Position numbers and translations under genes: made by a program
Part shown: piece after piece, positions 16,961 through 26,107 of the stretch
Layout of the letters: each line of letters starts with the position of its first letter
How positions within the stretch are numbered: position 1 is the first letter of the stretch
Notes under the pieces: model-generated
Database searches by the model: none
Told to the model about the DNA's origin: nothing
Seen by the model: the letters and a program-made list of their open reading frames with translations, nothing else
DNA from: Enterobacteriaceae bacterium UBA5654
GTDB taxonomy: Bacteria; Pseudomonadota; Gammaproteobacteria; Enterobacterales; Enterobacteriaceae
Assembly: GCA_002421005.1 (NCBI GenBank)
Contig: DIJC01000010.1
Coordinates: 1 to 64,000, forward strand
Length of the DNA stretch: 64,000 nucleotides
Direction: 5' to 3'

Positions 16961-17926
16961 TTACGCAAAATTTTCGAAGTATGCCTCCAACGCCTCCAGC
17001 TGTTCGCTGGCATCATCTATGGCGTTGAATGTGCGCCGAAACTGGTCATCTGGCGCGTGCTCCTGAAGGTACCAGGAGACGTGTTTACGCGCGATTCGGT
17101 ACCCTTTAGCGTGACCGTAAAAGTCATGCAGTTCCCGAACGTGCGCGCAAAGTAAGCGCTTAACCTCTGCCAGAGGCAGGGGGGGCAGCAACTCCCCAGT
17201 GTCCAGATAGTGCTGGATTTCCCGAAAGATCCAGGGTCTTCCCTGAGCTGCACGGCCTATCATCAGGGCATCCGCCCCTGTATAGTCGAGTACAGCTCTG
17301 GCTTTTAGCGGGTCAGTAATGTCACCATTCGCGATGATCGGAATGGAAACTTTCTGCTTAACCATCCGAATGCTGTCGTATTCAGCGTCTCCGTTAAACA
17401 AGCAGGCGCGGGTGCGTCCGTGAATAGTCAGAGCCTGAATGCCACAGTCTTCGGCCAGTTGGGCAATCTCTACGCAGTTACGATGTTCAGGAGCCCATCC
17501 GGTGCGGATCTTCAGCGTGACAGGCACATCCACCGCTTCCACAACCTGGGTCAGGATAGACTTCACCAGATCCGGGTGTTGCAGCAGGGCTGAACCCGCA
17601 AGCTTACGATTCACCTTCTTAGCCGGGCAACCCATATTGATATCAATAATCTGGGCACCGCTTTCCACGTTAATACGTGCGGCTCCGGCCATTTCTTCAG
17701 GATCGCTTCCGGCAATTTGCACGGTGCGAATACCTGGTTCATCGACATGGACCATCCGTAAACGCGACTTGTCACTTTCCCAGACCTGCGGGTTAGATGA
17801 CATCATCTCAGAAACGGTTAAACCTGCTCCCATCTCATAACACAGCGTCCTGAATGGTCTGTCGGTAATGCCAGCCATTGGTGCTGCGATCAGGCGATTC
17901 CTGAGCTGGTGGTGTCCGATACGCAT
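16961..17926 (-). CDS. dusB: tRNA dihydrouridine synthase B
   Basis: This is a 321-residue flavoenzyme that reduces specific uridines of tRNA to dihydrouridine using NADPH and FMN. A TIM barrel carries the catalytic Cys at residue 100 (INMGCPAKK) and the FMN phosphate segment (IGRAAQGRPWIF); a small helical tRNA-binding domain forms the C-terminus. It is the first gene of the dusB-fis operon and in enterics serves partly as a 5' region that aids fis translation. The operon promoter lies about 40-70 bp upstream. Confidence 0.97.
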   Translation of the reverse strand: MRIGHHQLRNRLIAAPMAGITDRPFRTLCYEMGAGLTVSEMMSSNPQVWESDKSRLRMVHVDEPGIRTVQIAGSDPEEMAGAARINVESGAQIIDINMGCPAKKVNRKLAGSALLQHPDLVKSILTQVVEAVDVPVTLKIRTGWAPEHRNCVEIAQLAEDCGIQALTIHGRTRACLFNGDAEYDSIRMVKQKVSIPIIANGDITDPLKARAVLDYTGADALMIGRAAQGRPWIFREIQHYLDTGELLPPLPLAEVKRLLCAHVRELHDFYGHAKGYRIARKHVSWYLQEHAPDDQFRRTFNAIDDASEQLEALEAYFENFA

Positions 17927-17965
17927 GAGTTAAGAAATGACCATACTGTGACTGCAAGGCGGCGT

Positions 17966-17994
17966 ATATTACGCATTTTTTTCACGAGATGAAA
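17966..17994 (-). promoter_or_regulatory. dusB-fis promoter
   Basis: On the minus strand there is a -35 TTTCAT (17989-17994), a 17-bp spacer and a -10 TAATAT (17966-17971), followed by a GC-rich discriminator ACGCCGCC. This is the known E. coli fis promoter, essentially base for base. The GC-rich discriminator is the feature that makes fis subject to stringent (ppGpp/DksA) control. Confidence 0.88.
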
Positions 17995-18284
17995 GGCCAA
18001 ACTTTAACCAATCCCCTGTCCTGGATCAATGAATCGCTGCCCGGAAAGGATGAGGTCATTAAATCTCTTTACATATCATCGTATTGCAAAATAAAGACTA
18101 TTTTGTATGCAATTATAAATTCGTAAAACTTCTCGATATTCCCGCCCGAAATCGTCGCGCGGACGGGATAATCAGCTGTTTTTATGAGCAAAAAAGCATT
18201 CCTGAATGAGATCCTGCTCTCATTTTTGGATAATACCCTGGCGAAACTGTCCATCAAAAGGCGGCCCGCAGGCCGCGCTGATGT
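17995..18284. other. Region upstream of the dusB-fis promoter
   Basis: This stretch, part of the 358-bp gap between dusB and prmA, holds no gene. It contains AT-rich DNA (18060-18130) suited to Fis, CRP and IHF sites that regulate fis in E. coli, and the prmA terminator at its right end. I did not assign individual sites. Confidence 0.5.
18257..18276 (-). terminator. Terminator after prmA
   Basis: A perfect stem GCGGCC/GGCCGC (18261-18266 with 18271-18276) and a 4-base loop are followed on the minus strand by TTTT. It begins 8 bp beyond the prmA stop. Confidence 0.75.
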
Positions 18285-19166
18285 TTAGTTTTTACGCCCG
18301 GTGATGCGACACCACTCTTCTTTCTCTACGACCGGGTCGAGAGTAAAGAGCTCAGCATAGGCTTCACAGACGCTATCGGCCTGGCTTGCCAGAATGCCGG
18401 AAAGGCCCAGCAAACCGCCCTGGACAGGCAGCACGCTGATTAACGGTGCCAGCTCGCGTAACGGGCCTGCGAGGATGTTGGCGACCACCACATCGGCTTT
18501 CATCGCTTCTGGCTGGTCCTGCGGCAAATACAGCTCCAGACGCTCAGATACGCCGTTACGCTCGGCGTTATCACGGCTGGCCTGGATTGCCTGCGGATCG
18601 ATATCAATGCCGATCGCTTTTGCCGCGCCCAGCTTCAGCGCCGCAATTGCCAGGATACCGGAGCCACAGCCAAAATCGATGACGGTTTTGCCGTTCAGGT
18701 CGAGGCCATCCAGCCATTGCAGACACAGCGACGTTGTCGGATGGGTGCCGGTGCCAAATGCAAGGCCCGGATCGAGCATCACGTTGACCGCGTTCTCATC
18801 CGGCACATCGCGCCAGCTTGGGCAGATCCACAAACGTTCGCCAAAACGCATCGGGTGGAAGTTATCCATCCACTCGCGCTCCCAGTCTTTATCTTCGATC
18901 TGCTCGATTTTGTGCGCAAAGTCTGCGTCCAGCAACGGATGCTGCTCCAGCATCGCTACCACTTCATTCATCTCAGTTTCGGCATCAAACAGGCCGATAA
19001 CGTCGGTGTCGCCCCACAGGCGGGTTTCGCCCGGCAAAGGCTCAAAAACCGGCGTGTCGTGCGTATCCTGAAAAGTGACGGACACCGCCCCGGTTTCCAC
19101 CAGCGCATCGCTTAACTCTTCGGCATTCGCGCCAGTCGTATTCAGTTTTAGTTGGATCCACGGCAT
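18285..19166 (-). CDS. prmA: Ribosomal protein L11 methyltransferase
   Basis: This is a 293-residue SAM-dependent enzyme that trimethylates several amino groups of ribosomal protein L11. An N-terminal substrate-recognition domain is followed by a Rossmann methyltransferase core with the SAM motif VIDFGCGSGILAIAAL and the NILAGPL active-site segment. The length equals E. coli PrmA. It follows panF by 11 bp, probably as the last gene of a panF-prmA transcription unit. Confidence 0.97.
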   Translation of the reverse strand: MPWIQLKLNTTGANAEELSDALVETGAVSVTFQDTHDTPVFEPLPGETRLWGDTDVIGLFDAETEMNEVVAMLEQHPLLDADFAHKIEQIEDKDWEREWMDNFHPMRFGERLWICPSWRDVPDENAVNVMLDPGLAFGTGTHPTTSLCLQWLDGLDLNGKTVIDFGCGSGILAIAALKLGAAKAIGIDIDPQAIQASRDNAERNGVSERLELYLPQDQPEAMKADVVVANILAGPLRELAPLISVLPVQGGLLGLSGILASQADSVCEAYAELFTLDPVVEKEEWCRITGRKN

Positions 19167-19177
19167 AGCAGAACTCT

Positions 19178-20629
19178 TTATTTATCAGCAGAAATAACAG
19201 GCGCTTGCGGTACAGGAGAACCAAAACGGTTGCCTACCACAAACGCCAGCAAACTTAACAACAGCGACGGGACAATCGGGTGAAAGCCCAGCCACTGAAT
19301 ATTCCAGCTCGCCAGCGCGGTATACAGTACGCCGCCGGTAAGCATCCCGCACAGCGCGCCGCGGGCGTTCGCGCGTTCCCAGTACAGTCCCAGCACCAGC
19401 GGCCACAGGAACACCGCTTCCAGACCGCCAAAGGCCAGCAGATTCAGCCAGATAATCATCTCTGGCGGACGCCAGGCGGCAAGCATCATCAACACGCCCA
19501 GAATCAGCGTGGTGGCGGTTGAAATACGCCTCAGCCGTTGCTCATGATGAATTTTAGCGGGCTGCGCGCTAAGCCACAGATCTTTCACAATCGTCGCGGA
19601 CGCCTGCAAAAGATGGGCGTTAACGTTGGACATAATCGCCGCCATCGGCGCGGCAAGGAAAATGCCCGCCGCCCACGGCGGCAGAACCTGCAACATCAGC
19701 GTAGGGATCACCAGATCCGGCACGGTCAGGTCCGGCAGCACGGCGCGGCCCAGCGCGCCCGCGAGGTGCATCCCCAGCATCAGCAGAGAGACGACAATCG
19801 TGCCGATCATAATCCCACGATGCACCGCCTTGCTGTCCTTATAGGAAATGCAGCGCACCGCCGTATGCGGCAGGCCGATCACGCCAAAACAGACCAGCAC
19901 CCAGAACGACGTCAAAAAGGTCGGCGTCAGGATATTATCCGCCCCTTGTGGCGAGACGAGCTGCGGATTGATGTGTTGCAGCTTCTCCACCGCCATTGGC
20001 AGGCCGCCCGCCGCGTGGATCACCCCGATTAGCAGCACGAGGGTGCCGACCAGCATCACCATCCCCTGCATCGTGTCATTCAGCACGCTGGCCCGAAAGC
20101 CGCCAAAAGCGGTATACAGCGCGATAGTAATGCCAAAAATCAGCAGCCCGGACTCGTAATTAATGCCGACGGCGGTTTCCAGCAGCCGCGCGCCGCCAAT
20201 AAACTGTACCGCAATCGCGCCGACAAAGGCGACCAGCAGGCTGATACTGGCAATCCACACCACTGCGCGGCTCTGATAGCGTGCCATCAGCATATCGTTG
20301 AGGGTGATCGCATTGTAGCGACGAGCGAGGATAGCGAACTTCTTGCCCAGAATACCCAGCGACAGCCAGATAGTCGGCACCTGGATCATCGCCAGCAGCA
20401 CCCAGCCGAGGCCGTATTTATATGCCGCTCCCGGTCCGCCGATAAACGAACTGGCGCTGATATAGGTTGTCGTCAGCGTCATCGCCAGCACAAAACCGCC
20501 CATCGAACGGCTGCCGAGAAAATATTCGCTCAGGAAAGTACCGGTCCGCCGCTGGCGCATAGCGTAAATCGACAGTCCGAACACCGCTAACAGATAGATC
20601 ACCAGCGCGGCTATCACTTCATGCTGCAT
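19178..20629 (-). CDS. panF: Sodium/pantothenate symporter PanF
   Basis: This 483-residue sodium:solute symporter imports pantothenate, the coenzyme A precursor. It shows the multi-helix SSS fold, with the N-terminal YLLAVFGLSIYAMRQR segment, a GGFRAS loop and an intact C-terminus. It overlaps the 3' end of yhdT by 11 bp and is followed by prmA 11 bp later, so the three genes are probably translated from one mRNA. Confidence 0.97.
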   Translation of the reverse strand: MQHEVIAALVIYLLAVFGLSIYAMRQRRTGTFLSEYFLGSRSMGGFVLAMTLTTTYISASSFIGGPGAAYKYGLGWVLLAMIQVPTIWLSLGILGKKFAILARRYNAITLNDMLMARYQSRAVVWIASISLLVAFVGAIAVQFIGGARLLETAVGINYESGLLIFGITIALYTAFGGFRASVLNDTMQGMVMLVGTLVLLIGVIHAAGGLPMAVEKLQHINPQLVSPQGADNILTPTFLTSFWVLVCFGVIGLPHTAVRCISYKDSKAVHRGIMIGTIVVSLLMLGMHLAGALGRAVLPDLTVPDLVIPTLMLQVLPPWAAGIFLAAPMAAIMSNVNAHLLQASATIVKDLWLSAQPAKIHHEQRLRRISTATTLILGVLMMLAAWRPPEMIIWLNLLAFGGLEAVFLWPLVLGLYWERANARGALCGMLTGGVLYTALASWNIQWLGFHPIVPSLLLSLLAFVVGNRFGSPVPQAPVISADK

Positions 20630-20861
20630 CGTTATTCTCCAGAGAAATATCGCGGAAGATAACGCGCACCATTAGCCAGCACAGCAGGGTAAATATCAGC
20701 GGAACAAGCAGGCAGGCCATTTCAAACCAGTGTGGCAGCCCGGTGATCCCCTGCTGCGAATCAGGTAAGTAAGCGCCCGCTAACCATGCGGCAAGATAGA
20801 GAAGGGTAAGCCACAGCGCGCAGCGCGCTTCTTTGTGGGCCTGAACAAAACGGTTGTCCAT
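20619..20861 (-). CDS. yhdT: Membrane protein YhdT (DUF997)
   Basis: This is an 80-residue protein with two hydrophobic segments (LWLTLLYLAAWLAGAYL and MACLLVPLIFTLLCWLMV). It overlaps the start of panF by 11 bp, as in E. coli. DUF997 proteins are encoded next to sodium symporters and may act as small accessory subunits, by analogy with other symporter/small-protein pairs. Direct evidence is lacking. Confidence 0.9.
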   Translation of the reverse strand: MDNRFVQAHKEARCALWLTLLYLAAWLAGAYLPDSQQGITGLPHWFEMACLLVPLIFTLLCWLMVRVIFRDISLENNDAA

Positions 20862-20921
20862 TCTGGTCCCTTATTCGTCAATAAAAGGAGGGATTATACG
20901 GAAAGGTACAGGTGAAAAAAG

Positions 20922-20948
20922 CGAAAAAAAGGCCGGTTGCCCGGCCTT
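20922..20948 (-). terminator. Terminator of accBC
   Basis: A perfect 8-bp stem AAGGCCGG/CCGGCCTT with a TTGC loop is followed by T residues on the minus strand, 15 bp after accC. Confidence 0.85.
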
Positions 20949-20963
20949 GGTCATCGCGGAGAA

Positions 20964-22313
20964 TTACTTCTCCTGCAATCCGAGCTTTTTCTCCAGATAG
21001 TGGATATTGGTTCCACCGTGCTGGAAGTTCTCGTCATTCATGATGCGGGTCTGCAAATCAACGTTGGTTTTGATACCGTCGATGATCAGCTCCTGCAACG
21101 CATTTTTCATGCGCGCAATCGCAACTTCACGGCTTTCACCGTAGCAGATCAGCTTGCCGATCATGGAGTCATAGTACGGCGGTACGGTGTAACCGGCGTA
21201 GATATGTGATTCCCAACGCACGCCAAAACCGCCCGGCGCATGGAAGCGCGTGATTTTACCCGGGCTTGGCAGGAAGGTGTTCGGGTCTTCGGCGTTAATA
21301 CGGCACTCGACCGCATGGCCTTTCACCACGACTTCATCCTGCTTGATGGACAGCGGCTGACCAGCGGCGATACGCAGCTGTTCTTTAATGAGGTCAACGC
21401 CAGTGATCATCTCGGTCACCGGATGCTCAACCTGAATACGGGTGTTCATTTCGATGAAATAAAACTCGCCGTTTTCGAACAGGAACTCAAACGTACCCGC
21501 TCCGCGATAGCCGATATCCACACAGGCTTTGGCACAACGTTCGCCGATATAGCGACGCAGTTCCGGGGTAATGCCCGGCGCCGGCGCTTCTTCGACCACT
21601 TTCTGGTGACGACGCTGCATGGAGCAGTCGCGTTCCGCCAGATAGATTGCGTTGCCCTGACCATCTGCCAGTACCTGGATCTCAATGTGACGAGGATTCT
21701 CCAGGTATTTTTCCATGTACACCATGTCGTTGCTAAACGCAGCTTTCGCTTCAGCTTTGGTCATGGAAATGGACTGTGCCAGCTCGGCGTCGCTGCGCAC
21801 AACGCGCATACCGCGACCGCCGCCGCCGCCGGAGGCTTTGATGATAACCGGATAGCCAATGCGTTTAGCATGAGCACGGTTAACGTTCATATCATCGCCC
21901 AGTGGGCCGTCAGAGCCGGGAACGGTTGGGACGCCTGCTTTTTTCATCGCGGTGATGGCAGACACTTTGTCGCCCATCAGACGGATAGTTTCCGCTTTCG
22001 GACCGATGAAAATAAAGCCGGAGCGCTCGACCTGCTCAGCAAAGTTGGCGTTCTCAGAGAGGAAGCCGTAACCCGGATGGATTGCCACCGCGCCGGTGAT
22101 TTCAGCGGCGCTGATGATAGCCGGGATGTTCAGATAGCTTTTTACGGACGGAGCCGGGCCAATACAGACCGTCTCATCCGCCAGCAATACGTGTTTTAAA
22201 TCGCGATCCGCAGTGGAGTGTACAGCGACGGTCTTGATACCCAGTTCTTTACAGGCACGAAGAATACGCAGTGCGATCTCGCCACGGTTAGCGATGACAA
22301 TTTTATCCAGCAT
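20964..22313 (-). CDS. accC: Biotin carboxylase AccC
   Basis: This 449-residue subunit of acetyl-CoA carboxylase carboxylates the biotin on AccB using ATP and bicarbonate, the first step of fatty-acid synthesis. The ATP-grasp glycine loop (KASGGGGGRGMR), the ERDCSMQRR segment and the EMNTRIQVEHPVTE catalytic segment are all present. The start at 22313 (MLDKIVIANRGEIA) is the family N-terminus and follows accB by 10 bp. A longer in-frame start at 22352 would overlap accB. Confidence 0.98.
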   Translation of the reverse strand: MLDKIVIANRGEIALRILRACKELGIKTVAVHSTADRDLKHVLLADETVCIGPAPSVKSYLNIPAIISAAEITGAVAIHPGYGFLSENANFAEQVERSGFIFIGPKAETIRLMGDKVSAITAMKKAGVPTVPGSDGPLGDDMNVNRAHAKRIGYPVIIKASGGGGGRGMRVVRSDAELAQSISMTKAEAKAAFSNDMVYMEKYLENPRHIEIQVLADGQGNAIYLAERDCSMQRRHQKVVEEAPAPGITPELRRYIGERCAKACVDIGYRGAGTFEFLFENGEFYFIEMNTRIQVEHPVTEMITGVDLIKEQLRIAAGQPLSIKQDEVVVKGHAVECRINAEDPNTFLPSPGKITRFHAPGGFGVRWESHIYAGYTVPPYYDSMIGKLICYGESREVAIARMKNALQELIIDGIKTNVDLQTRIMNDENFQHGGTNIHYLEKKLGLQEK

Positions 22314-22323
22314 GTTCGCCTCG

Positions 22324-22794
22324 TTACTCGATGACGACCAGCGGCTCGTCAAATTCTACCGGTTGACCCGTTTCAAGCAGGATCGCTTTTACCACGCCTG
22401 CTTTATCGGCTTCGATCTGGTTCATCATTTTCATTGCTTCAACGATGCACAGAGTGTCGCCCACATTGACTTTCTGGCCCACTTCGATGAACGCTTTCGC
22501 ATCCGGGCTTGGGGTGCGGTAGAACGTACCGACCATTGGGGAACGTACGATGTGACCACTGATTTCTGCCGCCGCAGGCGCTTCCATCGCTGGAGCGGTT
22601 GCAGGTGCGACAGCATTAGACAAAGCTGGCTGCTGCATAACGGGGGCAGCATAAGCCTGTTGCATCACGGGATAACCTGCGTTTGGCGCAGCACGGCTAA
22701 TGCGTACTGACTCTTCGCCTTCAGAGATTTCCAGTTCAGAGATGCCTGATTCTTCAACCAGCTCGATCAGTTTTTTAATCTTACGAATATCCAT
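22324..22794 (-). CDS. accB: Biotin carboxyl carrier protein AccB
   Basis: This is a 156-residue carrier of covalently bound biotin in acetyl-CoA carboxylase. An N-terminal dimerising helix (MDIRKIKKLIELVEESG), a flexible Ala/Pro/Gln-rich linker (about 38-77) and a biotinyl domain with Lys122 in EAMKMMNQ are visible, all as in E. coli. The start at 22794 is chosen over an upstream frame to 22860 that adds unrelated Arg-rich residues. In E. coli AccB represses its own operon through its N-terminus. Confidence 0.98.
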   Translation of the reverse strand: MDIRKIKKLIELVEESGISELEISEGEESVRISRAAPNAGYPVMQQAYAAPVMQQPALSNAVAPATAPAMEAPAAAEISGHIVRSPMVGTFYRTPSPDAKAFIEVGQKVNVGDTLCIVEAMKMMNQIEADKAGVVKAILLETGQPVEFDEPLVVIE

Positions 22795-23206
22795 GAGTGG
22801 GTTCCGTACTCTTTGTTTAGTGTGATTGTGACAGGCGTTGGAACGCCGTCTGTAACGCATAAAGTTAACCGTTTGTATGGCGTCGGCAGAGAAATGCGCT
22901 GCGCGTGCGCCCGGTTAATCGACTGACCCCGGTCTGATCCATTCATCGGGAAAATACCAGAGTAGCCAGCCATCATGTCGCGATCTGCGGTTATTGTTCG
23001 GCAAAAAACAAAATATACCTTAGATGCGCGCTTGTCACCTTTTCGGAGGGATAAAACCGCCGTCAGGAAAACCAAAGTCGCACAGTATAACGAGTTCGTA
23101 GCATTTCGCAGCTAAATACTGGTCTTATCAGAGAAGATTATCAACCGCTACCGCGCAGAGGTGCGCGGTGGATGGAATAATTGCAACAAACAGCACAAAT
23201 CGAAAA
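22795..23206 (-). promoter_or_regulatory. accBC leader and promoter region
   Basis: These 412 bp without a gene lie between msrQ (ending at 23207) and accB. In E. coli the accBC promoter is about 300 bp upstream of accB with a long untranslated leader, and the spacing here permits the same. I did not identify a promoter with confidence. Confidence 0.5.
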
Positions 23207-23806
23207 CTATCGCAGCCACTGACGGAACTTCTTGTAACGCCATGCTAAAAGCAGCAGCGCGAGCAGGGCGTAAATCACCGGTTGCGGCGAAAGGATCTTT
23301 ACCGACCATAAATAATGTATCGGCGCGAGGATCGCGACAAGATAGATGCCGTTATGCAGTTTTTGCCAGCGTCTGCCCAGTTTTCGCTGCATGATTTGTG
23401 GCGAAGTGACGGCCAGCGCCAGTAAAAGCAGCCAGCTGATTGCCCCCAGCGTCAGGTAGGGGCGTGACACCAGCTCCTGTCCCAACAGCGCCAGATTATT
23501 AATGCCTAACTCCAGCAGGGTGTAGCTGGTGAGATGCAGCGATGCCCAGGCGAAACACCATAACCCTAACAGGCGGCGCGTGCGTATCAATAAGGGCTGC
23601 TTAGCGTAACGCGTGAGCGGCGAGACCAGCAAGGTCGCCAGCAGCAATTTCAGAGCCATCCTACCGGTAAAATGCTGAATATCTTTTGCCGGGTCTGCGC
23701 TGAAATAGCCCTGCGAGGCGGCCCAGACCAGCCACACCAGCGGCAAAAACGCCGCCAGATGCAGCACCACTTTCAGCCAGACAATCTGTTTTGCTGTTAA
23801 CCGCAC
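23207..23806 (-). CDS. msrQ: Heme-binding membrane subunit MsrQ (YedZ)
   Basis: This is a 199-residue six-helix membrane protein of the ferric-reductase-like family that binds heme b and FMN. It passes electrons to periplasmic MsrP. Heme-ligand histidines sit in helices such as HFTGRMALKLL, FAWASLHLTSY and KLHNGIYLVAILAPIHYLW. It starts with GTG directly after the msrP stop, so translation is coupled. E. coli MsrQ has 211 residues; the C-terminus here is shorter but ends after the last helix. Confidence 0.94.
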   Translation of the reverse strand: MRLTAKQIVWLKVVLHLAAFLPLVWLVWAASQGYFSADPAKDIQHFTGRMALKLLLATLLVSPLTRYAKQPLLIRTRRLLGLWCFAWASLHLTSYTLLELGINNLALLGQELVSRPYLTLGAISWLLLLALAVTSPQIMQRKLGRRWQKLHNGIYLVAILAPIHYLWSVKILSPQPVIYALLALLLLAWRYKKFRQWLR

Positions 23807-24811
23807 TCAGAAACTCTCCCGCAGATCTAAACCTTTATAGAGCGATGCCACCCGATCGGCATAGCCGTTAAACAACAGCGTTGGCTGGCGCTTAACATCC
23901 AGGATCCCGCCTGAGCCAATAAAGCGTTCCGTCGCCTGCGACCAGCGCGGGTGATCGACGTGCGGATTCACATTGGCGTAAAAACCGTATTCATCCGGGG
24001 CGGAAATATTCCACGTCGTGGGCGGGCGTTCGCGGGTGAGCTTAATACTGACAATCGATTTAATCCCTTTGAAACCGTACTTCCACGGCACAGTGAGGCG
24101 TACCGGCGCACCGTTTTGTGGCGGCAACGCTTTGCCGTAAACGCCGGTTGTCAGCATGGTCAGCGGATGCATCGCTTCGTCCAGTCGCAAACCTTCAACA
24201 TAGGGATATTTCAGGCCGCCGCCGATAAAGCGATCTTTCTGCCCCGGCATCATCTCCGGCGCATAAATCGTCTGAAAGGCGACGTATTTTGCATTGCTGG
24301 TAGGCTCGACCAGCGCCAGCAGTTTGTGGAGCGGAAAACCAATCCACGGCACCACCATCGACCATGCCTCAACGCAGCGCATCCGATAAATGCGTTCCTC
24401 CAGCGGGAAGCGTTTGATCAGATCGTCATGATCCAGCGTCAGCGGCTTAGCGACTTCGCCGTCAATGGTCAGCTTCCACGGATCGCTCTTCAGGCTGCCC
24501 GCGTTCGCTGCCGGATCGGCTTTATCCAGCCCAAATTCATAAAAATTGTTGTAGCCGGTGACTTTGTCTTCCGGCGTCAGGGGGAGCGTGCTCTGCCATT
24601 CTGCGGGGCGAGTAAAATCCAGCGGTTTGCCGGACGGTGCGGGAGGGCGATCGTTACCCTTAAACCAGTCCAGCACGTCTGCTCGCGCCACGTTGGGCAG
24701 GCTCAGCGTAGCGGCACTAATGCCCAGCGCCTGCAAAACCTGGCGGCGCTGCATAAAAAAAGCCGATTCGGCGGTGACATCGGCTTCGGTAAAGCGACGT
24801 AATTTCTTCAT
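23807..24811 (-). CDS. msrP: Periplasmic methionine-sulfoxide reductase MsrP (YedY)
   Basis: This 334-residue molybdopterin enzyme repairs oxidised methionines in envelope proteins, both R and S forms. The Tat signal contains the twin arginines at 22-23 (FMQRRQVLQALG) and ends near ARA. The Mo-coordinating Cys is at residue 146 (YRMRCVEAW). The start at 24811 gives exactly the E. coli length; the longer frame to 24835 is less likely. It is followed without a gap by msrQ. In K-12 the pair lies beside hprRS; here it lies between yhdH and accB, without that two-component system. Confidence 0.96.
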   Translation of the reverse strand: MKKLRRFTEADVTAESAFFMQRRQVLQALGISAATLSLPNVARADVLDWFKGNDRPPAPSGKPLDFTRPAEWQSTLPLTPEDKVTGYNNFYEFGLDKADPAANAGSLKSDPWKLTIDGEVAKPLTLDHDDLIKRFPLEERIYRMRCVEAWSMVVPWIGFPLHKLLALVEPTSNAKYVAFQTIYAPEMMPGQKDRFIGGGLKYPYVEGLRLDEAMHPLTMLTTGVYGKALPPQNGAPVRLTVPWKYGFKGIKSIVSIKLTRERPPTTWNISAPDEYGFYANVNPHVDHPRWSQATERFIGSGGILDVKRQPTLLFNGYADRVASLYKGLDLRESF

Positions 24812-24926
24812 GACGGCTCCCGGCGAGTACGCCATCAGAAGGGTGATGGCGCATCATCTATGATGGCAGGGAGTCTGTCAGCGCGCGAGAAAATTGGTTA
24901 ATTAAATGTAAATTCTGCGCGATAAC

Positions 24927-25901
24927 TTAGTTTACTTTTACCAGCGTGCGGCCCTGCGCCTGGTTATTAATAATGGCTTCTGCCAGCTTCGGCGCATCGG
25001 CCAGCGGAATTTCGGTTGCGGTTTGGGTATAAAACGTATCCGGCAAATCCAGCGCCAGACGTCGCCAGGCTTCCTCGCGGCGCGCGGCCGGTGCCATGAC
25101 GGAATCCACGCCCTGCAGGCGGACATTACGCAGAATAAACGGCATCACCGTCGTCGGTAGCGCAAAGCCACCCGCCAGACCGCAGGCCGCCACGCAACCG
25201 CCGTAATTCATTTGCGCCAGCACCTTCGCCAGCACCTTATCGCCAACGGTATCGATGGCACCGGCCCACAGCTGTTTTTCCAGCGGACGGGTTTCAGCAA
25301 ACTCATCGCGTCCGATAATCCGGCTGGCACCGAGGCTGCGCAGGTATTCGTGGGTGCTTTCGCGCCCGGAAACCGCCACCACCTGATAGCCCAGCTTATG
25401 CAGCAGCGCGATGGCGGTACTGCCTACGCCGCCGCTGGCCCCGGTGACCAGAATTTCACCGCTGTGTGGACGAATGCCCGCTTCTTCCAGCGCCATTACG
25501 CACAGCATGGCGGTAAAACCGGCGGTGCCGATAATCATCGCTTTGCGATCGTCCAGTCCTTTCGGCAGCGCCACCAGCCAGTCGCCTTTTACGCGCGCGC
25601 GTTCCGCCAGTCCGCCCCAGTGATTTTCGCCGACGCCCCAGCCGGTCAATACCACCTGCTGGCCCGCATGAAAACGCGGATCTTCGCTGGTGCGAACCTG
25701 TCCGGCAAAATCAATCCCCGGCACCATCGGGAAGTTACGGATGATTTTTCCCTTGCCGGTGATTGCCAGCGCGTCTTTATAGTTCAGACTGGACCATTGA
25801 ATATCTACCGTGACGTCGCCTTCCGGCAGTTGGCTGTCATCAATCGTTTGCACCGATGCGAGCGTTTTTCCGTCCTGTTGTTCTAAGATTAAAGCTTGCA
25901 T
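24927..25901 (-). CDS. acuI: Acrylyl-CoA reductase AcuI (YhdH)
   Basis: This is a 324-residue NADPH-dependent reductase of the medium-chain dehydrogenase family that lacks the zinc ligands. It reduces toxic acryloyl-CoA to propionyl-CoA. The nucleotide-binding motif VTGASGGVGSTA lies near residues 150-161. It matches E. coli YhdH in length and stands alone, divergent from csrD. Confidence 0.94.
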   Translation of the reverse strand: MQALILEQQDGKTLASVQTIDDSQLPEGDVTVDIQWSSLNYKDALAITGKGKIIRNFPMVPGIDFAGQVRTSEDPRFHAGQQVVLTGWGVGENHWGGLAERARVKGDWLVALPKGLDDRKAMIIGTAGFTAMLCVMALEEAGIRPHSGEILVTGASGGVGSTAIALLHKLGYQVVAVSGRESTHEYLRSLGASRIIGRDEFAETRPLEKQLWAGAIDTVGDKVLAKVLAQMNYGGCVAACGLAGGFALPTTVMPFILRNVRLQGVDSVMAPAARREEAWRRLALDLPDTFYTQTATEIPLADAPKLAEAIINNQAQGRTLVKVN

Positions 25902-26107
25902 GACCCGTCCTCACTTGCCTGGTAGTTAGAAATACAATTACCCAAACTATACGCGCTAATCAAAATGGGATGCAGACCTGACGCAATAAATTGCCAGATC
26001 TGCCAGGTTTGATAGTATTTAAGGTTACTCTGCTAGTTAGTGCTTACTTTAAAGTGAACGCGATGGCAGGACCGGGCTGTTCTTTACAACACGGAGTTAA
26101 CTCAGGG

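Noticed and set aside
21240..22199. Long plus-strand frame (319 residues) across accC
   Set aside because: Antisense to a highly conserved gene; its openness follows from accC codon usage.
23951..24802. Plus-strand 283-residue frame across msrP
   Set aside because: Antisense shadow; msrP has Tat signal and active-site Cys.
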